Of a DNA stretch of 64,000 bases, positions 1 to 8,551 are shown one piece after another. Position numbers and translations under genes: made by a program. Source of the DNA: Bacillus sp. FJAT-26390 (GTDB lineage: Bacteria > Bacillota > Bacilli > Paenibacillales > Paenibacillaceae). The DNA is taken from positions 186,001 to 250,000 of the forward strand of contig NZ_MAQX01000032.1 in assembly GCF_001682865.1 (NCBI RefSeq). Reading direction: 5' to 3'. Under the pieces are notes generated by a model. The model was not told where the DNA came from. It saw only the letters and a program-made list of their open reading frames with translations, and did not search any database. Position 1 is the stretch's first letter, and the number at the start of each line of letters is the position of its first letter.

Positions 1-1965
1 TTGACTGGCAAGCTGGCAGAAGGCTCAACAGCAACTGACCTTGCGCTTACCGTTACTCAAATTTTGCGTAAAAAAGGCGTTGTTGGTAAATTCGTCGAGT
101 TCTTCGGCCCTGGTTTGTCTAACATCAGCCTTGCTGACCGTGCAACGGTTGCCAACATGGCACCTGAATACGGCGCAACAATCGGCTTCTTCCCTGTCGA
201 TACAGAGACGCTTAGCTACATGCGCCAAACAGGCCGTTCGGAAGATCTTATCGAGCTTGTTGGCTCGTACTATAAAGCACAAGACATGTTCCGTACTGAC
301 GAGACGCCAGATCCTGTATTCTCTGACATCGTTGAGCTTGATCTTTCCACAATCGTTCCTTCACTTGCAGGTCCGAAGCGTCCACAAGACCGCGTAGAAC
401 TTACTGCAATGAAAGAATCGTTCAACAGCATCATCCGCACGCCGATCGACAAAGGCGGATACGGATTGACTGACGATAAAATCGATCAGGTTGTAACGGT
501 TAAGCATAATGACGGCCAAGTGAGCAAAATGGGCACTGGCGCAGTCGTAATTGCCGCAATTACAAGCTGCACGAACACTTCAAACCCAAGCGTTATGGTC
601 GGTGCCGGCCTCGTTGCTAAAAAAGCAGTAGCACTTGGACTTAAGAAGCCTGCTTATGTAAAAAGCTCCTTGACGCCAGGTTCGCTTGTCGTAACGGAAT
701 ATTTGACAAAAGCAAACCTGCTTGAGCCGCTTGAAGCGCTAGGCTTCCACGTTGCAGGTTATGGATGCGCGACATGTATCGGTAACTCCGGTCCGCTTCC
801 AGACGAAGTAAGCAAAGCGATCGCAGACAACGATATGACGGTATCCGCCGTTCTTTCCGGTAACCGTAACTTTGAAGGCCGCGTTCACGCGCAAGTTAAA
901 GCGAACTACCTGGCTTCACCGCCGCTAGTTATCGCTTACGCGCTTGCTGGAACAACTAACATCGATTTGACTACAGATCCAATCGGATTTACGGAAGACA
1001 ACAAGCCTGTATATTTGAAAGATATCTGGCCTACGTCCCAAGAAATCAATGATGCGATGACTGCTGCGCTTAACCCGCAAATGTTCCGCGACAAATACGA
1101 GAACGTATTTACGCAAAATGAGCGTTGGAACGCGATCTCGGTTCCTAAAGGCGAAAGCTACGAGTGGGATGCAAAATCGACGTACATCCAAAACCCGCCG
1201 TTCTTCGAAAACCTTGGTCCTGACCTAACGGATATCGAAGATATTCATTCCGCAAGCGTGCTTGCGCTTATGGGCGATTCCGTAACGACTGACCACATCT
1301 CACCTGCTGGTAACATTACGGTTAACAGCCCAGGCGGCCAATACTTGATCGAAAATGGCGTTAAACGCGAAGACTTCAACTCCTACGGTTCACGCCGTGG
1401 TAACCACGAAGTTATGATGCGCGGTACGTTCGCGAACATTCGTATTCGTAACCAAGTGGCTCCAGGAACGGAAGGCGGCGTTACGACTTACCTGCCTACG
1501 GATGAAGTGATGTCGATCTACGATGCTTCGATGAAATATCAAAAAACCGGTAAAAACCTTGTCGTTCTTGCTGGTAAAGAGTACGGTACAGGAAGCTCCC
1601 GTGACTGGGCGGCAAAAGGTACTTACCTGCTTGGCGTTAAAGCTGTTATCGCGGAAAGCTTCGAGCGTATTCACCGCTCCAATCTGGTTGGTATGGGCGT
1701 ATTGCCACTCCAATTCCCAGAAGGCCAAGGCTGGAAGACGCTTAACATTACGGGTCGCGAGACATTCGACATCGTTGGCTTGTCCAATGACGTTACGCCT
1801 GGTGCGCAAGTTACCGTTACGGCAACACGCGAAGACGGCACAACATTCGACTTCCCTGCAATCGTGCGCCTAGATTCGATGGTTGACGTCGATTACTACC
1901 GCAACGGCGGTATCCTTCAAACGGTACTTCGCCAAATGATCGCAAACATGAACACAACAGCTTAA
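1..1965 (+). CDS. acnA: Aconitate hydratase, C-terminal part (5' end outside window)
   Basis: Aconitase isomerises citrate to isocitrate in the cytoplasmic TCA cycle; the Bacillus enzyme (CitB) also binds mRNA when it lacks iron. The 654 visible residues are about the last 70% of a protein normally near 900 residues, so the true start lies left of the window and the TTG at base 1 is just an internal codon. The three 4Fe-4S cysteines are visible: one in SCTNTSNP (fragment residue 190) and two in GCATCIG (256 and 259). The swivel domain follows, with DSVTTDHISPAG and the SRDWAAKG and ESFERIHRSNL motifs. A strong terminator lies just after the stop, so this is the last gene of its transcript. 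The family assignment is not in doubt. Confidence 0.97.
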   Translation: MTGKLAEGSTATDLALTVTQILRKKGVVGKFVEFFGPGLSNISLADRATVANMAPEYGATIGFFPVDTETLSYMRQTGRSEDLIELVGSYYKAQDMFRTDETPDPVFSDIVELDLSTIVPSLAGPKRPQDRVELTAMKESFNSIIRTPIDKGGYGLTDDKIDQVVTVKHNDGQVSKMGTGAVVIAAITSCTNTSNPSVMVGAGLVAKKAVALGLKKPAYVKSSLTPGSLVVTEYLTKANLLEPLEALGFHVAGYGCATCIGNSGPLPDEVSKAIADNDMTVSAVLSGNRNFEGRVHAQVKANYLASPPLVIAYALAGTTNIDLTTDPIGFTEDNKPVYLKDIWPTSQEINDAMTAALNPQMFRDKYENVFTQNERWNAISVPKGESYEWDAKSTYIQNPPFFENLGPDLTDIEDIHSASVLALMGDSVTTDHISPAGNITVNSPGGQYLIENGVKREDFNSYGSRRGNHEVMMRGTFANIRIRNQVAPGTEGGVTTYLPTDEVMSIYDASMKYQKTGKNLVVLAGKEYGTGSSRDWAAKGTYLLGVKAVIAESFERIHRSNLVGMGVLPLQFPEGQGWKTLNITGRETFDIVGLSNDVTPGAQVTVTATREDGTTFDFPAIVRLDSMVDVDYYRNGGILQTVLRQMIANMNTTA

Positions 1966-1988
1966 TTGCTGAAAAAGTACAAAAAGAG

Positions 1989-2024
1989 AAGAGCATTGCC
2001 GTCCTGACGGCAATGCTCTTTTTT
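1989..2024 (+). terminator. Rho-independent terminator of aconitase
   Basis: A perfect 14-bp stem (AAGAGCATTGCCGT and its complement) with a 4-base loop is followed by a run of six T. It starts 24 bases after the aconitase stop. Confidence 0.93.
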
Positions 2025-2035
2025 ACGTTTAAGGA

Positions 2036-2081
2036 ACAAAAAACAGCAGACCCGAAGTATGCCTTTATGCTTCGGATCTGC
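2036..2081 (-). terminator. Terminator of the IclR-family gene
   Basis: Read on the minus strand, a 12-bp stem (GCAGATCCGAAG) with one G-U pair closes a 12-base loop, and a run of T follows. It lies just past the stop of the IclR gene and faces the aconitase terminator. Confidence 0.85.
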
Positions 2082-2093
2082 CGTTTATTATTG

Positions 2094-2837
2094 CTATAAA
2101 ATCATAGTCCCCATCCGTTTGGCGGATTCCATCATAACCGGCGCATATTCCCTCATCGTCTCCATCGTCAGCCTGCTTGCAGGGCCGGATACAGACAACG
2201 CGGCTGTCAGCTTCCCTGTCCGGTTAAATATGGGTGCGGACAAGGCTGCAGCCCCCGTCTCGCGCTCCTCGAAGCTAGTTGCATAGCCCTGCAAGCAAAC
2301 CTCTTCGAGCTGCTGCTTGTAATGGTCCAGATCGATGGAGTAAAGCCATGCCGGGTCTCCAAAGATGCTTTCCTGAACAAGCGGGTCGGAATAGGCAATG
2401 AGCACCTTGCTGGACGCACCGGCATACAGCGGCAGCCTTGCGCCTACCGGCGCCACTCTGCGCACGGGCTGATTGCTCTGCACCGCTTGCATGCGAATCC
2501 TCTCGGAGCCGTCTCTTACATATATGCTAACTGTTTCACCCAGCTGGTCGCGCAGCCGCTCCATCTCTGGCAGCCATATGGTGGCTTGATCGTCTGAACG
2601 CGACAAATTGGCGGACAGCTCCCACATTTTTAAACCTAAATGATAACGGTCAGTCGAGCGGTCACGCTCGATAAAGCCCTTCTCCTCGAGTGTAGCGAGC
2701 ATCCGGTGAACCGTGCTTTTGTGCAGGCCAACATGTTCGGCAATTTCCGTCATCGCCCAGTCCGTCTTCGTAGTAAAGCATAGCAATATATCAAGCGCTC
2801 GATCCACTGCTCGAACCGTCGATTTTCCATCTTCCAT
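2094..2837 (-). CDS. IclR-family transcriptional regulator (KdgR-like)
   Basis: A DNA-binding regulator of the IclR family, whose members commonly control uptake and breakdown of sugar acids or aromatics. An N-terminal winged helix-turn-helix (about residues 10-65, with TEIAEHVGLHKSTVHRML) precedes an IclR effector domain (about 80-245, with the typical GARLPLYAGASSKVLIA stretch). The start is the ATG at 2837, preceded by GAGGAAGAGGTG; the reading frame extends 10 codons further up to 2867, but that start has no ribosome site. The gene stands alone between convergent aconitase and a divergent hydrolase, so its target cannot be read from the neighbours. Length (247 residues) is normal for the family. 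The effector is unknown. Confidence 0.9.
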   Translation of the reverse strand: MEDGKSTVRAVDRALDILLCFTTKTDWAMTEIAEHVGLHKSTVHRMLATLEEKGFIERDRSTDRYHLGLKMWELSANLSRSDDQATIWLPEMERLRDQLGETVSIYVRDGSERIRMQAVQSNQPVRRVAPVGARLPLYAGASSKVLIAYSDPLVQESIFGDPAWLYSIDLDHYKQQLEEVCLQGYATSFEERETGAAALSAPIFNRTGKLTAALSVSGPASRLTMETMREYAPVMMESAKRMGTMIL

Positions 2838-2976
2838 GCAGCCGCACCTCTTCCTCAAAAGTTTCATCCAATGAAACCGATTCTCATTCAGTATAACTCA
2901 TCGCTTCCATCATCGTAAAGAAAAGATCTTTACATTACAGCAATATTACAAATGATTAACATTACCTCGACATCAA

Positions 2977-3005
2977 TTGACAGGCTCCTAGGACCGGACT
3001 ACGAT
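2977..3005 (+). promoter_or_regulatory. Probable sigma-A promoter of the alpha/beta hydrolase
   Basis: A perfect -35 box TTGACA (2977-2982), a 17-bp spacer and a -10 box TACGAT (3000-3005) lie about 80 bases before the hydrolase start. Confidence 0.6.
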
Positions 3006-3020
3006 TAAAGTACTAGAAAA

Positions 3021-3034
3021 GAAAAGCGCTTTCA
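3021..3034 (-). promoter_or_regulatory. Possible CcpA cre site
   Basis: On the minus strand the site reads TGAAAGCGCTTTTC, 12 of 14 matches to the Bacillus cre consensus TGWAARCGYTWNCW. It begins about 15 bases after the -10 box of the hydrolase promoter, where a bound CcpA would block transcription. This is a motif match only. Confidence 0.4.
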
Positions 3035-3085
3035 GCGCTGAGCCAAAAGATCCAAGAGAGCTGCTAGCAGAGGGAGGACGACGAC

Positions 3086-4141
3086 ATGAGCACGACCATC
3101 ATGACACCATTGCCACTAGAAGGCGGATTTCCGCAGAACCTTCAGCCCTTCCCTTTGGGAGATTCCGACAACCTGTTCCAGCTTCGCAAAACAAGAAGCC
3201 GCGGCAAGCACCTGCTCGTCGCCTCCATCGCTTCACTCACGGCTATGATCCTGCTTGCCGTTATTATCTTTCATGGCTATGTCGCTTGGATGCTAGCTTA
3301 TCCTTTTGTCGCACCGCTATCCTCAAATCCGCAAGCGGCTATCGGCCTAAACTATGAGGATGTCGTATTCCCTAGCAAAAGCGGAGATACGACGGTCAGC
3401 GGCTGGTTTATTCCGGCGGAAGCTGATGCGAGCGAAGCTGCGCCCTCGGCGCGCACAGTCGTTTTCAGCCATGGCTATGGCGCTAATCGTGAAGAATCCT
3501 GGGTACCGATGTATGAGCTCTCGAAGCTGCTGCACGGTTTGAACTATAATATATTGTTGTTTGATTACGGCTACGCCTCGAAGGAGTACAAGGCACCGGC
3601 CACCGGCGGCCTCGAGGAGTCGCAGCAGCTGCTTGCAGCCGTAGATTACGTCAAATCCCGCGGCGCTGAGGATATCGTCGTCTGGGGCTTCTCCATGGGT
3701 GCGGGAACCGCCCTGCAAGCTGCGCTCCAGACCGATGACATCGATGCGATGATACTCGACAGCTTATTTATTCCAAGCCCAGAGGCGTTATTTGATAACC
3801 TGAATCAATTTGTCTCGCTGCCGCGCTTCTCCCTGCCGCTTATCGAGTCGATGATTCCCCTTTGGACGGGAACAAGCTTCGGTTCTATTCCGGCAAGCGA
3901 GGTTATCTCGAATGTCTATGATATACCGCTTTTCATCATTCATGGCACGAATGACGTCAAGGCGCCATTCACGACCGCTGAAGCTATTGCCGAAAGCCAA
4001 GGCAACGTTCTCTCCCGCTCATGGATCGTGCAAGATGGCAAGCATGAGCTGCTGTTTCAAGTGCATCCGAGCGAATATATTCAGAGAGCAGCCCTATTTT
4101 TAAGCCAAGTCGATCAGCAGCTGCAAGCAGAAAAAGGATAA
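3086..4141 (+). CDS. Membrane-anchored alpha/beta hydrolase (serine hydrolase)
   Basis: A hydrolase of the alpha/beta fold, related to acyl-peptidase or esterase-like proteins; the substrate is unknown. Residues about 43-63 form one hydrophobic helix after a basic stretch (RKTRSRGKH), so the catalytic domain (about 90-350) probably sits outside the membrane. The nucleophile elbow is GFSMG with Ser203, the oxyanion-side motif is SHGYGANREES, and the other triad members appear to be Asp290 (HGTND) and His320 (DGKHE). The start is fixed by AGGGAGG nine bases before the ATG. A promoter and a possible cre site lie upstream. The next gene on the same strand starts 77 bases later and may be co-transcribed. 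Confidence 0.88.
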   Translation: MSTTIMTPLPLEGGFPQNLQPFPLGDSDNLFQLRKTRSRGKHLLVASIASLTAMILLAVIIFHGYVAWMLAYPFVAPLSSNPQAAIGLNYEDVVFPSKSGDTTVSGWFIPAEADASEAAPSARTVVFSHGYGANREESWVPMYELSKLLHGLNYNILLFDYGYASKEYKAPATGGLEESQQLLAAVDYVKSRGAEDIVVWGFSMGAGTALQAALQTDDIDAMILDSLFIPSPEALFDNLNQFVSLPRFSLPLIESMIPLWTGTSFGSIPASEVISNVYDIPLFIIHGTNDVKAPFTTAEAIAESQGNVLSRSWIVQDGKHELLFQVHPSEYIQRAALFLSQVDQQLQAEKG

Positions 4142-4218
4142 AACAAACAAGCACGACATAAGCCCGTTTCACAACGAATACATCTAACATAGATGCACTT
4201 GTTGCGACAAAGGAGGCG

Positions 4219-5313
4219 ATGGTCGTGCTTTTTGTTTATGGAACGCTCATGCCCGTTCGCGTGATGGAATTAGTTCGGCATTGGAAGCTGCAGGAGAAAG
4301 AGCATGCCGCCGTTATTTTACAGGCAACTCCTGAGCTGGAGAGCCAGTATGTAGAGCTTCTCGAGTCCTGGGATCCCATCTTCTCGCAAACTGCGCATTA
4401 TACGAATCAATGGCTGGATGATTGGGTGCCCTACCCGACACGCTTACCCTCACATATCGAACAGACCGTTGATGCGCTTGTTGACGCTGCGCTTGAGCAA
4501 TCACGAACCTATGTCGATCAGCTCGCTCAACTGACTGAGCGCATAGCCGCTGTATCGACAACTTTAAGCAAAACTGTCATTTCCCATTCGATCCGAGAAT
4601 CAAACTATTACATCGGCTTAATGAGCGCCTACCGGCAAGCTGTGAATAGCCCCGGCAACAGCCGGCAGCGCGCTCCGCTCCTGCAGGTTGTGCCGATTGG
4701 CGGCCATACGCTGCCTCCCTTGCCTTATGCCTATGATGCGCTTGAGCCTTATATCGATGAGCACACGATGCAGCTCCATCACCGCATCCACCACCAGTCC
4801 TATGTGGATGGCTTGAATAACGCGGAGCTTCAGCTGCAGACAGCGCGCAATACCGGTAATTTCGATCTCGTAAAGCATTGGGAGCGCGAGCTCGCCTTTC
4901 ATGGTGCCGGCCATTATTTGCACACCCTCTTCTGGTACGTCATGTCACCGTACGGCGAAGGTGAGGCGATGGGCTCGCTCAGCAATCAGCTGCGAAATGA
5001 TTTCGGCAGCTTTGCAGCCTTTAAGAAGCAGTTCAGCGAAGCGGCTGCGAAGGTCGAGGGCAGCGGCTGGGCTGTTCTAGTATGGAGCCCGCGCAGCAGG
5101 CGGCTAGAAATTTTGACGGCAGAGAAGCATCAAAACCAATCACAATGGGATGTCATCCCATTGCTCCCTTTAGACGTATGGGAGCATGCGTACTATTTGA
5201 AGCATCAAAATAAACGACCCGACTACGTGCAGGACTGGTGGAACGTCGTTCATTGGTCTTACGTGAATGAAAGGTTCGAAGAGGCGAGGAAGCTCGTTTG
5301 GGTGCCGTTCTGA
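4219..5313 (+). CDS. sodF: Fe/Mn superoxide dismutase with N-terminal helical extension (SodF-like)
   Basis: The C-terminal 200 residues form a Fe/Mn superoxide dismutase, which converts superoxide to peroxide and oxygen. The metal ligands are His187, His235, Asp319 and His323 (DVWEHAYY). At the position where Mn enzymes carry the outer-sphere Gln, this protein has His304, as in mycobacterial Fe-SODs, so iron is the likelier metal (inference). About 150 extra residues precede the domain and look all-helical (KLQEKEHAAVI, later SIRESNYYIG); Bacillus SodF also has an N-terminal extension, but a shorter one. The start is uncertain: GGAGG lies only two bases before the ATG at 4219 and fits better with GTG at 4225; ATGs at 4249 and 4264 are alternatives. 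A second, ordinary sodA lies at 10.6 kb. Confidence 0.88.
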   Translation: MVVLFVYGTLMPVRVMELVRHWKLQEKEHAAVILQATPELESQYVELLESWDPIFSQTAHYTNQWLDDWVPYPTRLPSHIEQTVDALVDAALEQSRTYVDQLAQLTERIAAVSTTLSKTVISHSIRESNYYIGLMSAYRQAVNSPGNSRQRAPLLQVVPIGGHTLPPLPYAYDALEPYIDEHTMQLHHRIHHQSYVDGLNNAELQLQTARNTGNFDLVKHWERELAFHGAGHYLHTLFWYVMSPYGEGEAMGSLSNQLRNDFGSFAAFKKQFSEAAAKVEGSGWAVLVWSPRSRRLEILTAEKHQNQSQWDVIPLLPLDVWEHAYYLKHQNKRPDYVQDWWNVVHWSYVNERFEEARKLVWVPF

Positions 5314-5325
5314 CAAGCGCAAATC

Positions 5326-5363
5326 AAAAAAGCCCGTCAGGAGAGATTCCTAACGGGCTTTCT
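5326..5363. terminator. Bidirectional terminator between sodF-like gene and folE
   Basis: A stem of about 12 bp with AAGCCCGT on one side and ACGGGCTT on the other has A-rich and T-rich flanks, so it can serve both convergent genes. Confidence 0.85.
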
Positions 5364-5373
5364 ATTGCGCTAT

Positions 5374-5967
5374 TTATTGCTTGAGCAAAGTAAGGAACTC
5401 CGAGCGAAGCGCCGCATTGCTGCGGAATTCGCCTCTTACTGCGGATGTTACCGTCTTGCTGCCCGGCTTCTTCACGCCGCGCGCGCACATGCACAGATGC
5501 TCGCCTTCCACGACGACCATCACGCCATTTGGCTGCAGCTCCTCAGCGAGAATATCCGCAATTTGCGACGTGATGCGCTCTTGCACCTGCAAGCGGCGAG
5601 TTACCGCCTCGACAAGGCGAGCTAGCTTGCTTAGCCCTGCGATTTTGCCGCTAGGGATGTAACCGATATGTGCCTTTCCGAAAAACGGCGCCATATGATG
5701 CTCGCACTGACTGTAATACACGATGTCCTTTACGATGACGAGCTCCTCGTGCTGCTCATCAAATGTGACGCCAAGTACCTCGCGCGGATCAACCTCATAA
5801 CCAGCAAAAATTTCCTCATACATCCGAGTTACGCGAGCGGGCGTTTCCAGCAAGCCTTCACGCTCCACATTTTCGCCAACCAGCTTCAAAATTTCTCTTA
5901 TATGATGTTCAATCTGCTCCCGGTTGCTCGTCACATTCGAATTGACGTAATCTTTCCTTCCCGCCAT
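5374..5967 (-). CDS. folE: GTP cyclohydrolase I
   Basis: Converts GTP to 7,8-dihydroneopterin triphosphate, the first step toward tetrahydrofolate, and in many bacteria also toward queuosine. The 197-residue protein has the family core: the zinc and active-site motif SQCEHHMAPF, the stretch GLSKLARLVEA, and the second cysteine in CMCARGVKKPGS. A good ribosome site (GGAGTG) lies 9-10 bases before the ATG at 5967. The gene is followed by a shared terminator and preceded by yneF on the same strand with a short gap. queG lies nearby, but GTP cyclohydrolase serves folate first, so a queuosine link is only suggestive. Confidence 0.96.
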   Translation of the reverse strand: MAGRKDYVNSNVTSNREQIEHHIREILKLVGENVEREGLLETPARVTRMYEEIFAGYEVDPREVLGVTFDEQHEELVIVKDIVYYSQCEHHMAPFFGKAHIGYIPSGKIAGLSKLARLVEAVTRRLQVQERITSQIADILAEELQPNGVMVVVEGEHLCMCARGVKKPGSKTVTSAVRGEFRSNAALRSEFLTLLKQ

Positions 5968-6003
5968 TTCTGTACACTCCTTCCGGTCCTCGCACGCTTC
6001 TAT

Positions 6004-6225
6004 TTATCTGCGAGGCATTTTTTGATTTTTCATCATGTGCTGTGCTTTTTGCATTTGCTGCTTATTCAAGTTGTAGCCCATTTGCTTAGCCATCTTCTGA
6101 ATCATTTCCGGATCGTTTTGCATCTTCTCAAGCTGCTTCCGCAGATAGAATACGCCTACAAAAAAGCCCCCTACAGCTCCTGCAATTAAAGTTACAATCG
6201 GCACTACAATATTAACCCAAGACAT
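6004..6225 (-). CDS. yneF: YneF family (UPF0154) small membrane protein
   Basis: A 73-residue protein with one N-terminal transmembrane helix (NIVVPIVTLIAGAVGGFFVGVFYL) and a basic, Met/Gln/Lys-rich cytoplasmic tail containing NDPEMIQKMAKQMG, the family signature. It matches the UPF0154/YneF family, found throughout Firmicutes, whose role is not established. The ATG at 6225 (MSWVN) is preferred; an in-frame GTG at 6234 would add three residues. It lies 36 bases upstream of folE on the same strand and may be co-transcribed with it. Confidence 0.9.
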   Translation of the reverse strand: MSWVNIVVPIVTLIAGAVGGFFVGVFYLRKQLEKMQNDPEMIQKMAKQMGYNLNKQQMQKAQHMMKNQKMPRR

Positions 6226-6354
6226 ACGTTCCACCCGACCCTTTCTAAATCTCCTGCTGTGTATAATGTTCCCATGATAGCATGTTCACCTTGTGTTCGC
6301 AATGAACAACATAACGCTAATTGCAACCATTTTGAAACAGCTAATCGGCTTGTA

Positions 6355-6885
6355 TTAGGCTCTGGTCTCAAGATCAAGCAGCGCTATCTTAATCGGCAGC
6401 CCTCCGCCATAACCGACCAGTTGCCCGCTTGCCCCAATTACGCGATGGCAAGGCACAATGATCGATACCGGATTGCGATTATTCGCGCCGCCAACGGCAC
6501 GCATCGCGCCCGGCTGTCCCAGCATCACCGCAATGTCTTTGTATGTGCACGTCTCGCCATAAGGGATTTGCTGCAAGGCTGCCCATACCTTCTGCTGAAA
6601 AGGCGTACCATACATCTCAATAGGCAGATCAAACTGCTGCAATTGCCCGGCAAAATAAAGCTTCAGCTGCTTCTCCGCTTCCATCAGCAGCGGATGCGAC
6701 GATGCATCCACCAGCGTAATGTCAGCGGCATGCGGCCCTAAGTGGCGTACCGCCCACGGTTGAAGCCTATCCAAGGCAGCCTCATAGGAGGAAAAATCCA
6801 AATGGCAAATGCCTTTGTCCGTTGCCGTCAATGTCATCACCCCGATAGGTGAATCCAACTCGGCTGCGTATAGCCGCTCAGTCAT
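6355..6885 (-). CDS. ogt: Methylated-DNA-protein cysteine methyltransferase
   Basis: Repairs O6-alkylguanine by moving the alkyl group to its own cysteine. The 176-residue protein carries the family motif IVPCHRVIG with acceptor Cys146, preceded by the DNA-binding part PYGETCTYKDIA and the AVGGANNRNP loop. The ATG at 6885 overlaps the TGA of queG by eight bases (ATGACTGA), which implies translational coupling; the reading frame runs 19 codons further upstream inside queG, but those codons lack a ribosome site. It is the last gene of the minus-strand run that begins with the DUF402 gene at 9.7 kb. No Ada-type regulator is nearby, so constitutive expression is likely. Confidence 0.94.
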   Translation of the reverse strand: MTERLYAAELDSPIGVMTLTATDKGICHLDFSSYEAALDRLQPWAVRHLGPHAADITLVDASSHPLLMEAEKQLKLYFAGQLQQFDLPIEMYGTPFQQKVWAALQQIPYGETCTYKDIAVMLGQPGAMRAVGGANNRNPVSIIVPCHRVIGASGQLVGYGGGLPIKIALLDLETRA

Positions 6886-8056
6886 TCGCGACACCTGCTT
6901 CCGTCTTCTTCTCGGCCTCTTTGTTGATTTGATCAAGCGCATTCGCTATCGCTTGCTGCGCTTCCTCATCGCTTTCTTTGCCTGAAGCTGCGAGCAAAGC
7001 CGCCTCCGCCTGCTCACCGCCAATTCGGGCGAGCGACCAAGCGGCCGTACCGCGCAGCACGGGGCGCGGATCTTGCTCCAGCACGCGAATCAAATCGGGC
7101 ACCGCGCTTGCGTCTTTAAAGTTGCCCAGCGCGATCACCGCATTGCGCTGGATCGGCTTCTTGCCGCGCCATGCCGAAGAGGTGCTTCCGTATCTGGCTT
7201 GAAATTCTTTGTTTCCTATTGTAAGCAAAGGAATTAGCAGCGGCTTTGCAAGCTCGTTGTCGGGCTGCAGCTCCGGCTGGTGCGTCCAGTTTTTACCCCG
7301 GTTTATCGGACAGACGGTTTGGCAAGTATCGCAGCCATACAGCCGATTTCCGATTTTGCGCATGAATTCGTCGGATACCATACCCTTTGTTTGCGTCACG
7401 AAGGAGATGCACCTGCTGGAATTTAATTGGCCTGGTCCAACTAGAGCGTCCGTCGGGCATGCGTCAATGCATTTTGTGCAGGAGCCGCAGTTTTCCGTAA
7501 TCGGCTCATCCGGCGCGAACGGTATATTCGTAATCATCTCGCCCAGATAAATCCATGAGCCAAGCTCAGGTGATATAATTGCGCAGTTTTTTGCACTAAA
7601 GCCAATTCCCGCACGCTCTGCGACCGCGCGATCGGACAAGGCACCCGTATCAACCATGCTCTCTACGCGAAGGTCCGGCACCCGCTCCCTCAGCCAAGCC
7701 TCCAGCTTCGCAAGCCGGTCCCGCAGCACTTTATGATAGTCGTCTCCCCATGCCGAGCGAGCCATAATGCCCCGCCTTGCTCCCGGCTCCGACTTGGGAG
7801 GATTCTTCAGCTTGGAGGGATAGGCGATTGCAATCGCTATAATAGACTGCGGATTGTCAAAAAGCAGCGCGGGATCCGTTCGCTTCTCAATATCAGGCTC
7901 CTCAAAGCCGGATTCTCTTCCCAGCTCGCGATGCCGAATCAAAATTTGTTTTAATGAAACGAAAGGATCAGCGGACGCGATTCCTATTTTGTCGATGCCT
8001 AGGCTTGGAGCAGCCTCCACCATTTCTTCCTTCAACTTTGCCCATCTATCATTCAT
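6878..8056 (-). CDS. queG: Epoxyqueuosine reductase
   Basis: Carries out the last step of queuosine synthesis in tRNA, reducing epoxyqueuosine with a cobalamin cofactor and two 4Fe-4S clusters. Residues 1-180 form the cobalamin-binding DUF1730 region, with VDTGALSDRAVAERAGIG around the proposed catalytic Asp136. The clusters use CGSCTKCIDACP (Cys190, 193, 196, 200) and CDTCQTVCP (Cys242, 245, 249) plus Cys216. The C-terminus (about 300-385) holds HEAT-like repeats such as DPRPVLRGTAAWSLARIG, as in the longer QueG forms. The gene starts three bases after the rnhA stop and overlaps ogt at its own end, so these genes form one transcript. Confidence 0.95.
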   Translation of the reverse strand: MNDRWAKLKEEMVEAAPSLGIDKIGIASADPFVSLKQILIRHRELGRESGFEEPDIEKRTDPALLFDNPQSIIAIAIAYPSKLKNPPKSEPGARRGIMARSAWGDDYHKVLRDRLAKLEAWLRERVPDLRVESMVDTGALSDRAVAERAGIGFSAKNCAIISPELGSWIYLGEMITNIPFAPDEPITENCGSCTKCIDACPTDALVGPGQLNSSRCISFVTQTKGMVSDEFMRKIGNRLYGCDTCQTVCPINRGKNWTHQPELQPDNELAKPLLIPLLTIGNKEFQARYGSTSSAWRGKKPIQRNAVIALGNFKDASAVPDLIRVLEQDPRPVLRGTAAWSLARIGGEQAEAALLAASGKESDEEAQQAIANALDQINKEAEKKTEAGVAND

Positions 8057-8059
8057 GAG

Positions 8060-8494
8060 CTACAACCGTTTAATCGCTGCGCGAGCGAGCTCGTCACAGC
8101 GATTATTCCATTCGTTGTCGCTATGGCCTTTTACCTTTACGTATTCTACTTTATGCCTCTGCATAAGCTCCCAAAGCGCTTTCCAAAGCTCTTGGTTCTC
8201 AACAGGCTCCTTCTTGCTGTTCTTCCATCCGTTGCGCAGCCAGCCTTTGATCCAGCCCTTCTGGAAGCAATTCACGACATACGCCGAATCGCTATACACC
8301 TTCACCTGACAGGGCTCCTTCAGCAGCTTCAAACCCTCGATCACCGCCTGAATCTCCATGCGGTTATTCGTCGAATGTTTCTCGCCGCCCGAAATCTCCT
8401 TCTGATGAACGCCAAAAAACAGCACCGCTCCCCAGCCGCCCGGACCCGGGTTGCCGGAGCATGCTCCGTCTGTGTAGATGGTAACGTCCTTCAT
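8060..8494 (-). CDS. rnhA: Ribonuclease HI
   Basis: Cuts the RNA strand of RNA-DNA hybrids. At 144 residues it has the full RNase HI core, with the four acidic metal ligands Asp9 (YTDGACSGNPG), Glu47 (NNRMEIQAV), Asp69 (YSDSAYV) and Asp134 (RCDELAR), and the basic handle GWIKGWLRNGWK. The ATG at 8494 has a perfect AAGGAGGGA before it; the frame extends 11 codons further, but without support. It lies between signal peptidase I (57-base gap) and queG (three-base gap). Confidence 0.96.
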   Translation of the reverse strand: MKDVTIYTDGACSGNPGPGGWGAVLFFGVHQKEISGGEKHSTNNRMEIQAVIEGLKLLKEPCQVKVYSDSAYVVNCFQKGWIKGWLRNGWKNSKKEPVENQELWKALWELMQRHKVEYVKVKGHSDNEWNNRCDELARAAIKRL

Positions 8495-8551
8495 TGTCGA
8501 TCCCTCCTTAAAGGTTTGCGGATGCAAACCTACTTCGTAAGCGTATACCTG

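Noticed and set aside
4219..4260. Fusion of a gamma-glutamylcyclotransferase to SOD
   Set aside because: Only the first motif (FVYGTLM) is similar; none of the other family blocks follow, so a real GGCT domain is not present.
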